Shown: positions 49,240 through 56,231 of the stretch, in pieces
How positions within the stretch are numbered: position 1 is the stretch's first letter
Layout: each line of letters begins with the position of its first letter
NCBI RefSeq assembly: GCF_020510685.1
Contig: NZ_CP075185.1
Location: forward strand, 4,357,001 to 4,421,000
Reading direction: 5' to 3'
Source: Dechloromonas denitrificans
GTDB lineage: Bacteria > Pseudomonadota > Gammaproteobacteria > Burkholderiales > Rhodocyclaceae
Length of the DNA stretch: 64,000 bases
Translations under genes and position numbers: made by a program
The notes under the pieces: generated by a model
The model's input: only the letters and a program-made list of their open reading frames with translations
Databases searched by the model: none
Told to the model about the DNA's origin: nothing

Positions 49240-51306
49240 CTAGAAGCGATGCGTCAGGGTCAGGCGGAAGCTGCGCGGCTCGGCCGGGTGGACGTGACGA
49301 TCGAATGTTGGAGCCGCCTCATTGGCCAGTTGCGAGTCGTACCAGTATTCGATGTCATTCACCTTGCGGTCGAACAGGTTGTAAACATCGAGCGCCAATT
49401 GCGTTCGCTGGTCGAACTTGTAGCCGATGCGCCAGTTGGTCAACGCGGAGGCCTTGGCGCGCACCGAGTTATCCTCGACCAATGGGCGCGGCCCGAAGTA
49501 GCGCAGGCGCAGGGAGGAGAACCACGGACCCCGGCGATCAATGGTCAAGCCAAGGTTGGCGGTCGCCGTGACGGCGCCGGGAATGTAGGCGCCGGCTGGA
49601 TCGGCATCGCGGAAGCGGGCATGCGACCAGGCGAGGTCGGCGTCCACGGCCAGCCAGTCAGCCGGCACGTAGAGGTTGGTCCACTCGACCCCATAGCGCC
49701 GCGACGGGCGAGCGGCCTCGGTGGTACCGGCATCGCCGACAAAGAGCAGCTCCGAGGCGGCATCCAGTTGCCACAACGCCAGGGTCGATTGCCAGCCAGG
49801 GACGAGTTCCGTGCGCAAACCGACTTCCCGGCCCTTGGTGCGAACCAGCGGCTTGACCCGATCGACCGGCGTCGTACCGTCGCGCGGATCGACCGTGATG
49901 GTGGTGCCGCGCCCATCATTGGAATGAAAGCCGTGGCCGTAGTTCAGATAGAACTCGGTCTTCTGCCATGGCCCGAAAACGAAGGCAAGTTTCGGCGTCA
50001 CCATCTGGTCGCTGGCGCGGCCGGAATTGGCGCTCATTCCCGAATCGACGGTGAACTCGTAGGCATCGCCGCGCAGCCCCTGCGTCGTCCGGAACCACGG
50101 TGTCCAACGGATCTCGTTCTGCGCCCACAGCGAGAGACTGCGCTGGCTAAGCCGGTCCTCGCGCACGGTACTGAGGGTAGCCCGCTGACTCGTCGCGTAG
50201 AGGCCGAGCGGACTGAGGCGATCCATCCGGCCCTGGACGCCGAAGCTGTTTTCGACAGCGAAACGCCCCCACTGATCGAAAATCGCCTGCGCCGCTGAAA
50301 ACCCGACCGCCTGCCGCCGCTCGGCCTGTTTGAACTGATCGCCGCTGGCGCAAGCGCCGGTGGCCGCCTGATCGTTCAGGCAATACTGAAAGTTGGACCA
50401 CAGATCGAGGCCGGATTTCAACCACCAGAGATTGGCCTTGGTCTGGCTGTGTGCGCCACGTTGCGCCCATTCGCCGGCCAGACTGTAGCGAAAGGTCTTG
50501 CCGCCGGTCGTCGAATCGAGCGAACCGAAACGGTCGACCTGACCGCTGTCGATCGCTCGTTCGGCGATCTGGTCGGTCGATGTCCACCGCCCCTGGTAGG
50601 CCATGCCGGTCACCGACCAGCCATCGTGGCGCGTGCCCTGACTGTAGCGCAGCACGCCGTTCAGCTTGCGATAGTGCTCGTCAACCTGCCACGGACCATC
50701 GTTATGGAACAGTTCGAGCGCGTAGAGCAGATTGCCGCCGGCCAACTCCGGCGAGCCGGCCAGCAGGCTGCGGGCATAGCCGTTCTGGCCGAGCGTCAGC
50801 TGCGCGAAACCGGCATCGAGCCGGCGAAAATAGTCGATATGCGCCGTCCCGGCTGACGAAAAATCGCCCTCTTCGGCAAAATACGGCCCCTTGCGATAGC
50901 TGATGCGATCGACCAATTCCGGAATCAGAAAATTGAGGTCGGTGTAACCCTGACCATGGGCGTGACTCGGCATATTGACCGGTACGCCGCCGACATAAGT
51001 GGCGAAATCGGTGCCGTGGTCGAGATTGAAGCCGCGCAGGAAATACTGATTGGCTTTGCCGTCACCAGCGTGCTGCGTGACGATCAGCCCGGGCACCATT
51101 TCCAGCGCTTCGCCGGGACGCAGCATCGGCACCGCAGCCAGGCGCTGGCTGGAAACCACGCCCTCGCTGGCGGACGCGGCGATACCTTCAAGATTTTCCG
51201 CTTGGGCGCGGACTTCGACCGCCGACAGTTCGGTCACCGTATGGGCTGAAGCGCCACCGACCGCGGCGAGAAGGTATGAGTAAAATATTTTTTGTCTTAC
51301 TCTCAT
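49240..51306 (-). CDS. TonB-dependent outer-membrane receptor, probably for nickel or another metal
   Basis: 688 aa from ATG 51306. A short signal-like N-terminus (KIFYSYLLAAVGGASA) is followed by the plug domain (EMVPGLIVTQHAGDGKANQYFLRGFNLDHGTDFATYVGGVPVNM) and a 22-stranded beta-barrel ending in ...SFRLTLTHRF with the terminal Phe. No clear TonB box was pinned down. It follows a NiCoT nickel permease, which is why nickel is suggested; the substrate itself cannot be read. The start is uncertain: there is no SD, a terminator-like hairpin lies five bases upstream, and a GTG at 51348 is also in frame. Confidence 0.82.
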   Translation of the reverse strand: MRVRQKIFYSYLLAAVGGASAHTVTELSAVEVRAQAENLEGIAASASEGVVSSQRLAAVPMLRPGEALEMVPGLIVTQHAGDGKANQYFLRGFNLDHGTDFATYVGGVPVNMPSHAHGQGYTDLNFLIPELVDRISYRKGPYFAEEGDFSSAGTAHIDYFRRLDAGFAQLTLGQNGYARSLLAGSPELAGGNLLYALELFHNDGPWQVDEHYRKLNGVLRYSQGTRHDGWSVTGMAYQGRWTSTDQIAERAIDSGQVDRFGSLDSTTGGKTFRYSLAGEWAQRGAHSQTKANLWWLKSGLDLWSNFQYCLNDQAATGACASGDQFKQAERRQAVGFSAAQAIFDQWGRFAVENSFGVQGRMDRLSPLGLYATSQRATLSTVREDRLSQRSLSLWAQNEIRWTPWFRTTQGLRGDAYEFTVDSGMSANSGRASDQMVTPKLAFVFGPWQKTEFYLNYGHGFHSNDGRGTTITVDPRDGTTPVDRVKPLVRTKGREVGLRTELVPGWQSTLALWQLDAASELLFVGDAGTTEAARPSRRYGVEWTNLYVPADWLAVDADLAWSHARFRDADPAGAYIPGAVTATANLGLTIDRRGPWFSSLRLRYFGPRPLVEDNSVRAKASALTNWRIGYKFDQRTQLALDVYNLFDRKVNDIEYWYDSQLANEAAPTFDRHVHPAEPRSFRLTLTHRF

Positions 51307-51310
51307 TTTT

Positions 51311-51332
51311 AAAAAAGGCCGGTTGCCCGGCC
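51311..51332 (-). terminator. Terminator-like hairpin between the nickel permease and the receptor gene
   Basis: On the minus strand GGCCGG, loop GCAA, CCGGCC is followed by TTTTTT. The T-tract ends only four bases before the receptor ATG (51306). It should reduce read-through from the permease gene into the receptor gene unless it is bypassed by translation or anti-termination. Confidence 0.7.
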
Positions 51333-51355
51333 ATTCCCCCTCAATCACCGTTAAT

Positions 51356-52165
51356 TCAAGCGACCGCCGGCCGGCGCGTCAGGCGCACGGCCACCACGAA
51401 ACTGGCGGCGATGATGGCGACCAGTGCAAAGCCAAAAATCAGTTCCTTGCCGTCACTCCAGGCATTGATGCCCGGCGACAGCAACTTGGCCGCACCGAAA
51501 GCGGCGACCAGCAGGCTGATGCCGGAAACCACCAGGCCCATGACCCGCGAAGCGACCAGCGCCACTTGGTCGGCCCGGGCGATCAGGCGGGCGATCCACA
51601 AGCCGTTGATGCCGTCGGTCAACAACATGCCAAGCATGAACAGCAGCGCCAGCAGCAGTGCGTGCTGCCAGCCGCCGAACTGGGTGGCGGTCAGCGCAAA
51701 AAAAGCGGCTTGCGACAGGGTGTCGAAGGACAGCGCGAACAGCGCCCCGACCAACGCCACCAGCGCCGGATGCGAGACATGACGGAGCTTGCCGAGCAGG
51801 CGCCCCTTGAGGCCGAGCGGCTGGACCATTTCATCCGGCCCGGCACGCAGTACGGCCGCCAGATTGAGGCTGCCGAGGGCGACCAGGAAGGCGATGGAAA
51901 TGACCGAGCCAAGCACGGCGAACCATTCCGGCACGGTCCACTGCCCGGCGATGGCCGAGACGCCGAGGGCGATGGCCATGACCACGGCGCCGTGGCCGAG
52001 CGAAAACAAGGTACCGCAGTAGCGCGCCAGTCCCGGCCGGCTGCGGGCGTTGTAGCGGGTCAGGCCATCGATGGTCGCCAGATGGTCGGCGTCGAAACCG
52101 TGCTTCATGCCGAGCACGAAGGTCAGGATCAGCAGCGACAGCCAGTCGGAGGGCAGGGTTTCCAT
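51356..52165 (-). CDS. NiCoT-family nickel/cobalt permease (HoxN/NixA type)
   Basis: 269 aa, about seven or eight membrane helices. The family signature in helix II reads GMKHGFDADHLATIDGLTR (HX4DH), followed by LFSLGHGAVV and the helix V motif ALSFDTLSQAAFFAL. It imports Ni2+ across the inner membrane. In the Cupriavidus hox region the permease hoxN follows hoxJ; here it also follows the HoxJ-like kinase (116-base gap). A NikR-like operator and a sigma-54-like promoter lie directly upstream. Confidence 0.92.
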   Translation of the reverse strand: METLPSDWLSLLILTFVLGMKHGFDADHLATIDGLTRYNARSRPGLARYCGTLFSLGHGAVVMAIALGVSAIAGQWTVPEWFAVLGSVISIAFLVALGSLNLAAVLRAGPDEMVQPLGLKGRLLGKLRHVSHPALVALVGALFALSFDTLSQAAFFALTATQFGGWQHALLLALLFMLGMLLTDGINGLWIARLIARADQVALVASRVMGLVVSGISLLVAAFGAAKLLSPGINAWSDGKELIFGFALVAIIAASFVVAVRLTRRPAVA

Positions 52166-52172
52166 GGCAAGC

Positions 52173-52205
52173 CTTGTATGAAGGTTTTAACAATCTTCAT
52201 ACAAG
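52173..52205. promoter_or_regulatory. NikR-like operator upstream of the nickel permease
   Basis: An 11-bp perfect inverted repeat, CTTGTATGAAG (52173-52183) and CTTCATACAAG (52195-52205), 11 bases apart. It contains GTATGA-N15-TCATAC, one base shorter in spacing than the E. coli NikR site GTATGA-N16-TCATAC. It lies eight bases upstream of the permease ATG, and nikR is encoded 1.4 kb away. Confidence 0.72.
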
Positions 52206-52216
52206 TAACGTGCCAG
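52200..52216 (-). promoter_or_regulatory. Sigma-54-like promoter of the nickel permease
   Basis: The minus strand reads CTGGCACGTTACTTGTA, compared with consensus YTGGCACGRNNNTTGCW. The -24 block is perfect, spacing is right, and the -12 block has GT in place of GC. The -12 part overlaps the outer arm of the NikR-like operator. No good sigma-70 -35/-10 pair was found here. The changed C at -12 is the main weakness. Confidence 0.45.
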
Positions 52217-52281
52217 CGCAATAAGTCATTGTTCGTATTGACTTGCCGGTCCGGCGACCGCCAGTCGCCACGGCCAAGTGA

Positions 52282-53619
52282 TCAGCTGCTTTCCACCGGC
52301 AGTGCAAGGATGAATTCCGCTCCACCTTCCGGCAGATTGGCGGCGGCCAGCTTGCCGCCGTGGCGTTCGACGATGCCATAGCTGATCGACAGCCCCAAGC
52401 CGGTACCCTGGCCGACCGGCTTGGTGGTGAAGAAAGGCTCGAACAGGCGGCCGAGATGTTCTTCGGAAATGCCCGGCCCGTTGTCGATGAACCGGATGCA
52501 AGCCATGCCGTTTTCGACCAGACCGGAGATCTTCAGGCGCGCCTCCGGCTGGTTGATCGTCGCGTCGCAGGCGTTTTGCACGAGGTTCATCACCACCTGC
52601 TGCAATTGCCCGGAAGAACCCGAGCAGATCAGCCGGGGCGGCAAATCGACGCTGACTGCGAAGCGGGCCGAGGCGCTCTGCACCACCCAGCGCACCGAGC
52701 GCTCGACCACTTCATTGAGGCTGACCTGCTCCGGCGTCATCTTGTCCACCGCCGAGAAGCGCTTCAGCGCATCGACGATATCGCGGGTCCGCTCGGCGCC
52801 TTCGATCATCCCGTCGATCAACAGCGGCATGTCGGCGAGCACCCGGTCGATGCGCAATTCGGCGCGTAGCGCCTTGAGCTGCGGGTTATCGACTGCCTGG
52901 ACGGCGCCGAGATAGCTTTCGAGGCGCTGGGCATAGCGCTTCAGCGACAGCACGTTGCCCAGCACGAAGCTGATCGGATTGTTCAGTTCATGCGCCACGC
53001 CGGCCACCAGACGGCCGAGCGATACCATTTTCTCGGCGTGCAACAACTGGCCTTGCGTGCGCTTCAGATCGTCGTGCGCCTGGCGCAAGGCCTGGTAGGC
53101 GCGGCGCAACTCGCCGACCGGCCGGCCGGTGACGACCATGCCCATCAGCTTGCCGGTCTGCGAGACGCGCGGCGTGCAGTTCATCGACACCGGCACGGTG
53201 GCGCCGTCGCCGGCCCGCAAGAAAAACTCGCAGTCGTGCACGCCTTCCCGGCCGAAACGGGCGAATACCTCGCGCGCCCTGGCCCGTTCGCTGTCGTCGG
53301 CGAAAAGACTGAAGACCGGCGTATGTTCGAGCGCCGCCTGATCCTTGCCGGCGAAGTGGCAAAGCGAGGCATTCACTTCCTCGATATTGCCGTTGCGGTC
53401 GCAGACGATCAGGATGTCCGACATCGAAGCCAGCACGCTCTCGATGAACTGGTGCGACTCCTCGAGCGCGGCATTCTTTTCTTCAAGCGCCACTTCGTAC
53501 TGCAGCAGGTCGTTGTAGACCTCATCCATCTTCTGGATGACCTCGATCCAGGCCTGTTCGCCGAGGCCTTCGGAAACCGCGGCGAGCGGACTGTCAGCGG
53601 GCGGGACGGTAGTGGACAT
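52282..53619 (-). CDS. hoxJ: HoxJ/HupT-like PAS histidine kinase of hydrogen sensing
   Basis: 445 aa, soluble, without membrane helices. An N-terminal coiled stretch (WIEVIQKMDEVYNDLLQYEVALEEKNAALEESHQFI) is typical of HoxJ/HupT. A PAS domain (about 60-165), HisKA with phospho-acceptor H210 in AGVAHELNNPISF, and HATPase with N-box N349, DNGPGI (379-384) and GTGLGLSISYG follow. In known systems it receives the H2 signal from HoxBC and controls HoxA. Its start overlaps nikR by 26 bases. It lies about 5.3 kb from hoxC. Confidence 0.85.
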   Translation of the reverse strand: MSTTVPPADSPLAAVSEGLGEQAWIEVIQKMDEVYNDLLQYEVALEEKNAALEESHQFIESVLASMSDILIVCDRNGNIEEVNASLCHFAGKDQAALEHTPVFSLFADDSERARAREVFARFGREGVHDCEFFLRAGDGATVPVSMNCTPRVSQTGKLMGMVVTGRPVGELRRAYQALRQAHDDLKRTQGQLLHAEKMVSLGRLVAGVAHELNNPISFVLGNVLSLKRYAQRLESYLGAVQAVDNPQLKALRAELRIDRVLADMPLLIDGMIEGAERTRDIVDALKRFSAVDKMTPEQVSLNEVVERSVRWVVQSASARFAVSVDLPPRLICSGSSGQLQQVVMNLVQNACDATINQPEARLKISGLVENGMACIRFIDNGPGISEEHLGRLFEPFFTTKPVGQGTGLGLSISYGIVERHGGKLAAANLPEGGAEFILALPVESS

Positions 53620-54058
53620 GCGCAGCGCCGTGTTCGTCGTGGGCGTGATGCGTCTCGGCTTCGAGGGCGATCACGTTGAGCAGCCCGTGGCGGACGCCGC
53701 GTTCGGCGATCAGGGCCTCGGCGAATTGCCGGACGTCGGCGGTGGTGCCTTTCAGGATCACCGATTCGAGGCAATTGTCGTGATCGAGATGGCTGTGCAG
53801 CGCCGCCACCGTCAGATCGTGATGAGCGTGCTGCAGGCCGGTGAGCCGCTCGGCCAGTTCGCGCTCGTGATGGTTGTAGACGTAAGAGAGGTTGGCGACG
53901 CAATGGCCGGCCGGCGGATCGCGCTGGCGGTCGCCCTCGATGGCGCCGCGGATCAGGTCGCGCACCGCTTCCGAGCGGTTGCTGTAGCCGCGCGCCGCGA
54001 TCAGTTGGTCAAACTGCCGGGCCAGCGATTCGTCCAGGGAAATGGTAAAGCGTTCCAT
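53594..54058 (-). CDS. nikR: NikR, nickel-responsive regulator with His-rich tail
   Basis: 154 aa. N-terminal ribbon-helix-helix (MERFTISLDESLARQFDQLIAARGYSNRSEAVRDLI) and C-terminal ACT-like nickel domain. The square-planar nickel ligands correspond to H77, H88, H90 and C96 in LQHAHHDLTVAALHSHLDHDNCLE. After the usual end of the domain there is an extra tail of about 20 residues with six His (137-149). It probably represses the nickel permease through the site at 52173-52205 and overlaps hoxJ, linking nickel status to H2 sensing. Confidence 0.93.
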   Translation of the reverse strand: MERFTISLDESLARQFDQLIAARGYSNRSEAVRDLIRGAIEGDRQRDPPAGHCVANLSYVYNHHERELAERLTGLQHAHHDLTVAALHSHLDHDNCLESVILKGTTADVRQFAEALIAERGVRHGLLNVIALEAETHHAHDEHGAAHVHYRPAR

Positions 54059-54128
54059 CAGTCAGCCTCTGCGCGTAAACGCCTGCCACAATGCCGCCAT
54101 TCCCGCTGGCGCGCAACCCGCCGGCCAG

Positions 54129-54581
54129 CTACACGACGGGCTGGGTCACCGGGCGGGCGAACAGGACTTGGGTCAATTGGCCCGGGCTGTGCAGCAGATC
54201 GGCCAGCGTGTAGCTGTCGAGGACCTTGAACATCGCCGCCAGCGCCTCGTCGAGAATCGACGGCAGGCGGCAAGCCGCCTGAATCTGGCAAGTCGAAGCG
54301 GTGCCGAAGCATTCGACCAGGGCACAGTCGATCTCGGTCTGGCGAATCACCTCGCCCAGGCGAATGTCGGCTGGCGGCTTCGCCAGGCGCATGCCGCCGC
54401 CCTTGCCGCGTACCGTTTCGATGTAGCTCAGCCGGCCCAGCTGATGCACGACTTTCATCAGATGGTTTTCCGAAATGCCGTAGGAAGCGGCGATCTCGGC
54501 AATGGTCGCCAGACGCCCGGCATGCACGCCGAGGTACATCAGGACGCGCAGGCTGTAATCGGAAAAGGAACTGAGGCGCAT
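54129..54581 (-). CDS. nsrR: NsrR-type Rrf2 regulator (nitric oxide-sensing)
   Basis: 150 aa. Winged helix MRLSSFSDYSLRVLMYLGV ... IAEIAASYGISENHLMKVVHQLGRLSYIETVRGKGGGMRLAKP, very NsrR-like. The Fe-S cysteines are spaced as in LVECFGTASTCQIQAACRL. NsrR represses NO-detoxification genes. Start MRLSSF was chosen because it matches the family N-terminus; an in-frame upstream ATG (54638) would place 19 extra residues over the repeat pair. It is divergent from ccoG. Confidence 0.87.
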   Translation of the reverse strand: MRLSSFSDYSLRVLMYLGVHAGRLATIAEIAASYGISENHLMKVVHQLGRLSYIETVRGKGGGMRLAKPPADIRLGEVIRQTEIDCALVECFGTASTCQIQAACRLPSILDEALAAMFKVLDSYTLADLLHSPGQLTQVLFARPVTQPVV

Positions 54582-54608
54582 CAGACGGATTTCCAGGATT
54601 GCATTGGG

Positions 54609-54637
54609 TGAAGATTCATTGCTACCATGAAGATTCA
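54609..54637. repeat. Pair of TGAAGATTCA repeats between nsrR and ccoG
   Basis: TGAAGATTCA at 54609-54618 and again at 54628-54637, 19 bases start to start; each copy is itself an imperfect dyad (TGAA-GA-TTCA). They lie 28-56 bases upstream of nsrR in the divergent region and recall the AAGAT...ATCTT half-sites of NsrR boxes. Probably an operator. Confidence 0.45.
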
Positions 54638-54682
54638 AAAATTATACATGTTTAAAACCACAACAGAGACCCCAGCGCGATC

Positions 54683-56089
54683 ATGGTAAAGCAATCCCCG
54701 GCCAGGCGAGTCATCGAGATCAAAGCGGTGACCGACCCCAACGCCAAAGTCTATCCGCGCTCGATCAGCGGCCTGTTCCAGAACTGGCGGATCGCTTTTG
54801 TCTGGCTGACCCAGGCGATTTTTTACGGCCTCTGCTGGTTGCCGTGGAACGGCCGGCAGGCCGTGCTATTCGATCTCGAACTGCGCCGCTTCTATATCTT
54901 CGATCTGGTGCTCTGGCCGCAGGACACGATTTACCTGGCCATCCTGTTGTTGTTATCGGCCCTCGCGCTGTTTCTCTTCACCGCCGTCGCCGGCCGCCTG
55001 TGGTGCGGCTATACCTGCCCGCAGACGGTCTATACCGAGATATTTCTCTGGGTGGAAAAATGGATCGAGGGTGATCGGCCGCGGCGCATCAAGCTCGATG
55101 CCGCCCCGTCATCGCCACAAAAGCTGGCCAAGAAAACGCTAAAGCACGCCATCTGGCTGCTCATTTCGCTGTGGACCGGACTGACTTTCGTCGGCTATTT
55201 CACGCCGATGCGCGAATTGCTCAGCAGCATCGGCCTCGCCACGATCGGCGCCTGGGAACTGTTCTGGGTGCTGTTTTACGGCCTGGCCACCTACGGCATG
55301 GCCGGCTTCCTGCGCGAGCACATGTGCAAGTACATCTGTCCCTACGCCCAGTTCCAGTTCGTGATGTTCGACCGCGATACGCTGATCATCGCCTACGACG
55401 CCGAACGCGGCGAGGCGCGCGGCAGCCGTCCGAAAAAGACCGACCCGCGCGCCGCCGGACTCGGCGACTGCATCGATTGCGGCATCTGCGTCCAGGTCTG
55501 TCCGACCGGCATCGACATCCGCGACGGCCTGCAGCTCGAATGCATCGGCTGTGCCGCCTGTATCGATGCCTGCGACCAGGTGATGGACAAGATGCACTAC
55601 CCGCGCGGCCTGATCCGCTATTCGACGGAAAACGCCGTCGAAAATCACTTCACCCAGCCGCAGATTGTCCGCCGCGCCTTCCGCCTGCGCACCATGCTTT
55701 ACCTCGCCGCCTTCCTGATTCTGAGCGGCCTGACCGCCTGGTCGCTGGCCACCAAGATGCCGCTCAAGGTCGGCGTCCAGAAGGAGCGCGCCGTGCTTTA
55801 TCGCGAAAGCGACGACGGCGCCATTGAAAACACCTTCCAGATGCACCTGACCAATGCCAGCGAACAGGACCGCCGCTACCGTATTGAAGTTGCCGGAATC
55901 ACCGGCATCCGGCTGCACGGCGCCGACACGGTCAGCGTTCCCGGCGCGGCGATGCAGGATCTTGCACTGACGGTCGAAGTCGATCCCGGTGCGGCGCCCA
56001 GCGGCTCCCACCCGATCACCTTCGCCATCACCGACGCGAACGACCCAACGACCCGCGTCGAACAAAAAGCCTCTTTCTGGATGCCCTGA
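54683..56089 (+). CDS. ccoG: CcoG (RdxA/FixG), cytochrome oxidase assembly ferredoxin-type protein
   Basis: 468 aa. Membrane helices near 35-55, 80-100, 155-175, 190-210 and 333-353; NapH-like cysteines in WCGYTCPQTVYTE and CKYICPYAQFQ; two [4Fe-4S] motifs CIDCGICVQVCPTGID and CIGCAACIDACD; a C-terminal Ig-like FixG domain. It assists copper reduction for cbb3 oxidase assembly. The ccoNOP genes are not in the window. It is divergent from nsrR. Confidence 0.95.
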   Translation: MVKQSPARRVIEIKAVTDPNAKVYPRSISGLFQNWRIAFVWLTQAIFYGLCWLPWNGRQAVLFDLELRRFYIFDLVLWPQDTIYLAILLLLSALALFLFTAVAGRLWCGYTCPQTVYTEIFLWVEKWIEGDRPRRIKLDAAPSSPQKLAKKTLKHAIWLLISLWTGLTFVGYFTPMRELLSSIGLATIGAWELFWVLFYGLATYGMAGFLREHMCKYICPYAQFQFVMFDRDTLIIAYDAERGEARGSRPKKTDPRAAGLGDCIDCGICVQVCPTGIDIRDGLQLECIGCAACIDACDQVMDKMHYPRGLIRYSTENAVENHFTQPQIVRRAFRLRTMLYLAAFLILSGLTAWSLATKMPLKVGVQKERAVLYRESDDGAIENTFQMHLTNASEQDRRYRIEVAGITGIRLHGADTVSVPGAAMQDLALTVEVDPGAAPSGSHPITFAITDANDPTTRVEQKASFWMP

Positions 56090-56133
56090 CACCGCCGTCG
56101 CCTATTGCTGGCCAAGGCGCCCGGTCGAATATC

Positions 56134-56149
56134 TGGAACGGGATATGCT
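56134..56149 (+). promoter_or_regulatory. Sigma-54-like promoter of the Lon-like AAA+ gene
   Basis: TGGAACGGGATATGCT carries invariant GG and GC exactly ten bases apart and matches the consensus TGGCACGRNNNTTGCW except for two positions. The expected start of transcription is near 56160, about 70 bases before the ATG. The upstream activator site would fall within the ccoG 3' end. Confidence 0.55.
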
Positions 56150-56150
56150 T

Positions 56151-56179
56151 GGATTGAATCGTGGTTTCGGATTCAAACC
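56151..56179. repeat. Inverted repeat in the AAA+ gene leader
   Basis: GGATTGAATC, nine bases, GATTCAAACC (one mismatch in ten). It lies at the predicted transcription start of the sigma-54-like promoter and may be an operator or a 5' leader hairpin. Confidence 0.45.
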
Positions 56180-56231
56180 GCTGCATCCGAGATCCATTTA
56201 CCGACTCATGCAGGTCTAGGAGGAAGTCATC

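Noticed and set aside
47234..49243. Long plus-strand open frame opposite maeB
   Set aside because: Antisense shadow of maeB; composition is not protein-like and no ribosome site is visible.
51300..51348. Out-of-frame ATG (near 51335) after GAGGGGG, with T6A5 tract that could allow slippage into the receptor frame
   Set aside because: The purine run is only one or two bases from the ATG, too close for efficient initiation, and a +1 shift would be needed. No direct support.
54076..54110. GG-N10-GC spacing (ATGGCGGCATTGTGGC) upstream of nikR
   Set aside because: Spacing fits sigma-54 but most other consensus positions mismatch.
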